From GCA-2731375 sp002731375 (GTDB lineage Bacteria > Pseudomonadota > Alphaproteobacteria > GCA-2731375): a stretch of DNA of 64,000 bases. A program made the position numbers and the translations under genes. Location of the stretch: the NCBI GenBank assembly GCA_030752605.1, contig JASMDX010000052.1, positions 1-64,000 of the forward strand. Reading direction: 5' to 3'. Position 1 is the first letter of the stretch. Each line of letters begins with the position of its first letter. Shown piece after piece: positions 61,942 through 64,000 of this stretch. Under the pieces are notes generated by a model. The model was given only the letters and a program-made list of their open reading frames with translations, ran no database searches and was not told the DNA's origin.

Positions 61942-62508
61942 TTAGTTATCCCAGCACAGAAACACGATGCGCGCGGCACCGTAGGTTCGCTTATCAAGGA
62001 CCGTAAAGCTGGTGCCGGCTTCAAACGGCTCCTTTTTGGCCAGCTCGATGCAACAGATGGCGCCTGCGCGTAACCAACCTAAATCAGCCAGGGCGCGTAG
62101 AGAGGGCTCAGATCGCCCGGTACGGTATGGTGCATCCATCAAGACGAGGTCAAAACCATCGCGGGCCTGTCCGGGCCGGATGGCATCGCGGATCAGAACG
62201 CTGACCTGATCTGCCTCGTCCATGTCCCTTGCCGTTTCCCGGATCGCCCGTGCCGCCACACGGTCTTGCTCCAGAAAACAGACTGACGCCGCACCCCTGG
62301 ACAGTGCTTCCAACCCAAGGGCACCGGTGCCTGCAAAGACATCCAGGACGGCCAGGCCCTGGGGCATGGGGCCGTCCGGGCCGGCGTAATCCCCGTGGGA
62401 GAGAATATTGAACATCGCCTCCCGCGCCCGGTCCGAAGTTGGGCGGATCACCATGCCCGCAGGCCCGTTCAGGCGCCGTCCCTTGTGTTTGCCGCTAACA
62501 ATTCGCAT
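61942..62508 (-). CDS. rsmD: 16S rRNA (guanine966-N2)-methyltransferase
   Basis: The 188-residue SAM methyltransferase begins MRIVSGKHKGRRLNGP, has RPTSDRAREAMFNIL, the SAM site LDVFAGTGALGLEALSRG and the catalytic D-A-P-Y (LMDAPYRTG; DPPY in most members). It methylates N2 of G966 in 16S rRNA. It is convergent with mutL with no gap and divergent from the NAD-dependent dehydrogenase. Confidence 0.93.
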   Translation of the reverse strand: MRIVSGKHKGRRLNGPAGMVIRPTSDRAREAMFNILSHGDYAGPDGPMPQGLAVLDVFAGTGALGLEALSRGAASVCFLEQDRVAARAIRETARDMDEADQVSVLIRDAIRPGQARDGFDLVLMDAPYRTGRSEPSLRALADLGWLRAGAICCIELAKKEPFEAGTSFTVLDKRTYGAARIVFLCWDN

Positions 62509-62560
62509 GTTCGTTTTCTTTTCCTATTCCGCACCGCGCGTGTTGGTTATCCTAACCGGC

Positions 62561-63415
62561 ATGAGCCAGGTTGGAAGTGGAGATCTCGTGGTGACAAGGC
62601 AGACCATTGGTTTTATCGGGCTGGGTGATATGGGCCAGCCTATGGCGGCGCGGCTGCTCGGCGCGGGGTTTCCGGTCGTTAGTCACGCCCATCGGCGCCG
62701 CGAGGCGATCGAAACCTTAAAACGCCTGGGCCTTGAAGAGGTGGCCAATGCCCACGCAGTGGGTGAGCGAGCCGACATAGTGATGACCGTTGTGACGGAC
62801 GAGGCACAGACAGATACGGTTCTCCGCGGATCGAAAGGCGCCTTGGCGGCAATGGCGCCGGGCGGGGCCGTGATTGTCATGAGCACTCTGGCTCCAAAAT
62901 ATTGTCAAGATCTGGCGGCGGAGGCCACCAGCAAGGAAATCGCCGTGCTGGATTGCCCGGTCAGCGGCGGCACCATGGGCGCGGCACAAGGCACGTTGTC
63001 TATGTTGACAGGCGGCAGTGGGGCGGCGGTGGAACAATGTCGTGAGGCCTTGGAGTCCATGGGCCGAATATTTCATTGCGGTGACATTGGCATGGGCCAA
63101 GTGGCCAAGCTGGCCAACAATAGCATACTTTTTGGTTGCGCTGGTTTGCTCTGGGAAGCGCGGAAGCTAGCCAAGGCTCATGGCATGGTGCCCGAGGCAT
63201 TGATGGAGATATTGGGGACTTCGACTGGCAATACCTTTATGGGTGAAAATTGGGATTTCTTTTCCGATCCTGGTATGTGGCCGCATTTCATTTCGATGAT
63301 CGCCAAGGATACCGCGCTTGCCATACGTGCCGGGGATGATGCCGGAACACCTATGCTAATGACGCGGCAGACACGCGCCCTGGATTGGCAGTCCGTCCGG
63401 GACGGGCCTGATTGA
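62561..63415 (+). CDS. 3-hydroxyisobutyrate dehydrogenase-family NAD(P) oxidoreductase
   Basis: The 284-residue beta-hydroxyacid dehydrogenase has GFIGLGDMGQPMAARLL (Rossmann), DCPVSGGTMGAAQGTLSML, and the catalytic lysine region GQVAKLANNS. Members reduce or oxidise 3-hydroxyisobutyrate, tartronate semialdehyde, succinic semialdehyde or similar. ATG 62561 is used; an upstream open frame is in the rsmD leader. Substrate unknown. Confidence 0.93.
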   Translation: MSQVGSGDLVVTRQTIGFIGLGDMGQPMAARLLGAGFPVVSHAHRRREAIETLKRLGLEEVANAHAVGERADIVMTVVTDEAQTDTVLRGSKGALAAMAPGGAVIVMSTLAPKYCQDLAAEATSKEIAVLDCPVSGGTMGAAQGTLSMLTGGSGAAVEQCREALESMGRIFHCGDIGMGQVAKLANNSILFGCAGLLWEARKLAKAHGMVPEALMEILGTSTGNTFMGENWDFFSDPGMWPHFISMIAKDTALAIRAGDDAGTPMLMTRQTRALDWQSVRDGPD

Positions 63416-63443
63416 GGCTGCGTTACTTTTTCTTTTTTTGGGC

Positions 63444-64000
63444 CTATTTTCTTGCTGGCTGCTTCTTTTGGGGCCGTTTCGCATCGCCCTCTGTCGCGGC
63501 CAGGCCAAAGCGGGCGGCGTTGCCACCCAACTGATCACGCAGAACACGTCGGGGCACCGCCGAGACCTCATCACGGGACAGATCACCCAATTGAAACGGG
63601 CCGTAGGAGAGCCGAAACAAGCGTGTGACCTGCAGATCAAGATGTTCCATGACACGGCGGATTTCCCGGTTCTTGCCCTCCGTCAAGGATAGGCTGAGCC
63701 ATGAATTGCCGCGCTGGGTGCTGTCCAAGGTGGCTTCGATCCCGCCATACGAGATACCGTCAATTCGCACACCGCCGGCCAAACGGGTTAGGGATTTTTC
63801 ATTCACTGTGCCATGTACCCGGACTCGATAGCGCCGCCGCCAACCAGTGCTGGGCAGCTCGAGAAAGCGGGCCAGATCGCCATCGTTGGTTAACAGCAAC
63901 AGACCCTCGGTATTCAGATCCAGACGTCCTACGGACAAGACGCGAGGTAGGTCATCGGGCAGCTTCTCGAAAACCGTGGCCCGACCCTCGGGATCATTGT
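63444..64000 (-). CDS. Pseudouridine synthase RluB/RsuA family (N-terminus beyond window)
   Basis: The frame enters from the window end and closes at 63444. It has the RsuA/RluB signature GRLDLNTEGLLLLTNDGDL with the catalytic Asp, and EGKNREIRRVMEHLDLQV. It ends in a basic tail RPQKKQPARK. It converts specific uridines of 23S or 16S rRNA to pseudouridine; RluB (position 2605) is the likely choice but the N-terminal S4 domain is not visible. Convergent with the dehydrogenase gene. Confidence 0.92.
   Translation of the reverse strand, partial: NDPEGRATVFEKLPDDLPRVLSVGRLDLNTEGLLLLTNDGDLARFLELPSTGWRRRYRVRVHGTVNEKSLTRLAGGVRIDGISYGGIEATLDSTQRGNSWLSLSLTEGKNREIRRVMEHLDLQVTRLFRLSYGPFQLGDLSRDEVSAVPRRVLRDQLGGNAARFGLAATEGDAKRPQKKQPARK

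Noticed and set aside
1..64000. CRISPR arrays, tRNA/rRNA genes, phage att sites, replication origin
   Set aside because: I saw no regularly spaced direct repeats, no cloverleaf-like sequence and no dnaA-box cluster while reading. A dedicated tRNA or repeat scan would be the decisive check.

Overview
The window reads as a chromosomal segment of an alphaproteobacterium, most likely Rhodospirillales-like. The assignment rests on the block lgt-midA-pgeF (47.3-50.0 kb), a UbiK/DUF526 protein, the run ileS-lspA-DUF3035 lipoprotein-two M16 peptidases-pgi-mutL-rsmD (52.1-62.5 kb), a PetP/PetR-type MarR-response regulator pair, and an isocitrate lyase gene divergent from a ScfR/RamB-type regulator. 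Coding density is high and many genes overlap by ATGA/GTGA. I saw no rRNA, tRNA or CRISPR array.

Layout. 1-12.2 kb holds scattered oxidative catabolism: a partial flavin/Fe-S oxidoreductase, an acyl-CoA synthetase, a GMC oxidoreductase followed by two polysaccharide-deacetylase-fold hydrolases, a DHA2 exporter, and a dimethylglycine/sarcosine dehydrogenase-like enzyme. 12.9-18.1 kb is a tight five-gene operon (ThDP enzyme, nitrilase-family amidase, TfoX-like protein, CCG-domain Fe-S protein, class IV aminotransferase) whose pathway I cannot name. 18.3-22.7 kb is a second tight operon (MaoC, acyl-CoA dehydrogenase, MaoC, class III CoA-transferase, malyl/methylmalyl-CoA lyase-like) that looks like a complete module to activate, oxidise, hydrate and cleave a branched C5-type dicarboxylate. 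22.7-26.5 kb on the minus strand is a decaying operon in which four of five genes are broken.

26.6-33 kb carries a SohB-like peptidase, a second acyl-CoA synthetase, ilvE, and a MarR-response regulator-kinase set with a clear palindromic operator candidate. A small relic of pyruvate carboxylase lies in the AT-rich gap after the kinase. 33.4-41.6 kb has an ATP-dependent hydantoinase/oxoprolinase pair, a small lipoprotein, aceA with a strong terminator, its divergent regulator with a tandem operator candidate, an IS5-type relic and a GNAT acetyltransferase. 42.0-45.9 kb is a three-subunit molybdenum hydroxylase operon with a MoaD-like protein that has an unusual tail. 46.2-47.3 kb is a frameshifted enolase-superfamily gene. 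From 47.3 kb to the end the genes are mostly conserved housekeeping.

How the genes fit together: the window is dominated by catabolism of small carboxylates, amines and cyclic amides feeding acyl-CoA and glyoxylate metabolism. Isocitrate lyase and the malyl-CoA lyase-like enzyme both meet at glyoxylate. Substrates of most catabolic enzymes cannot be fixed from sequence alone.
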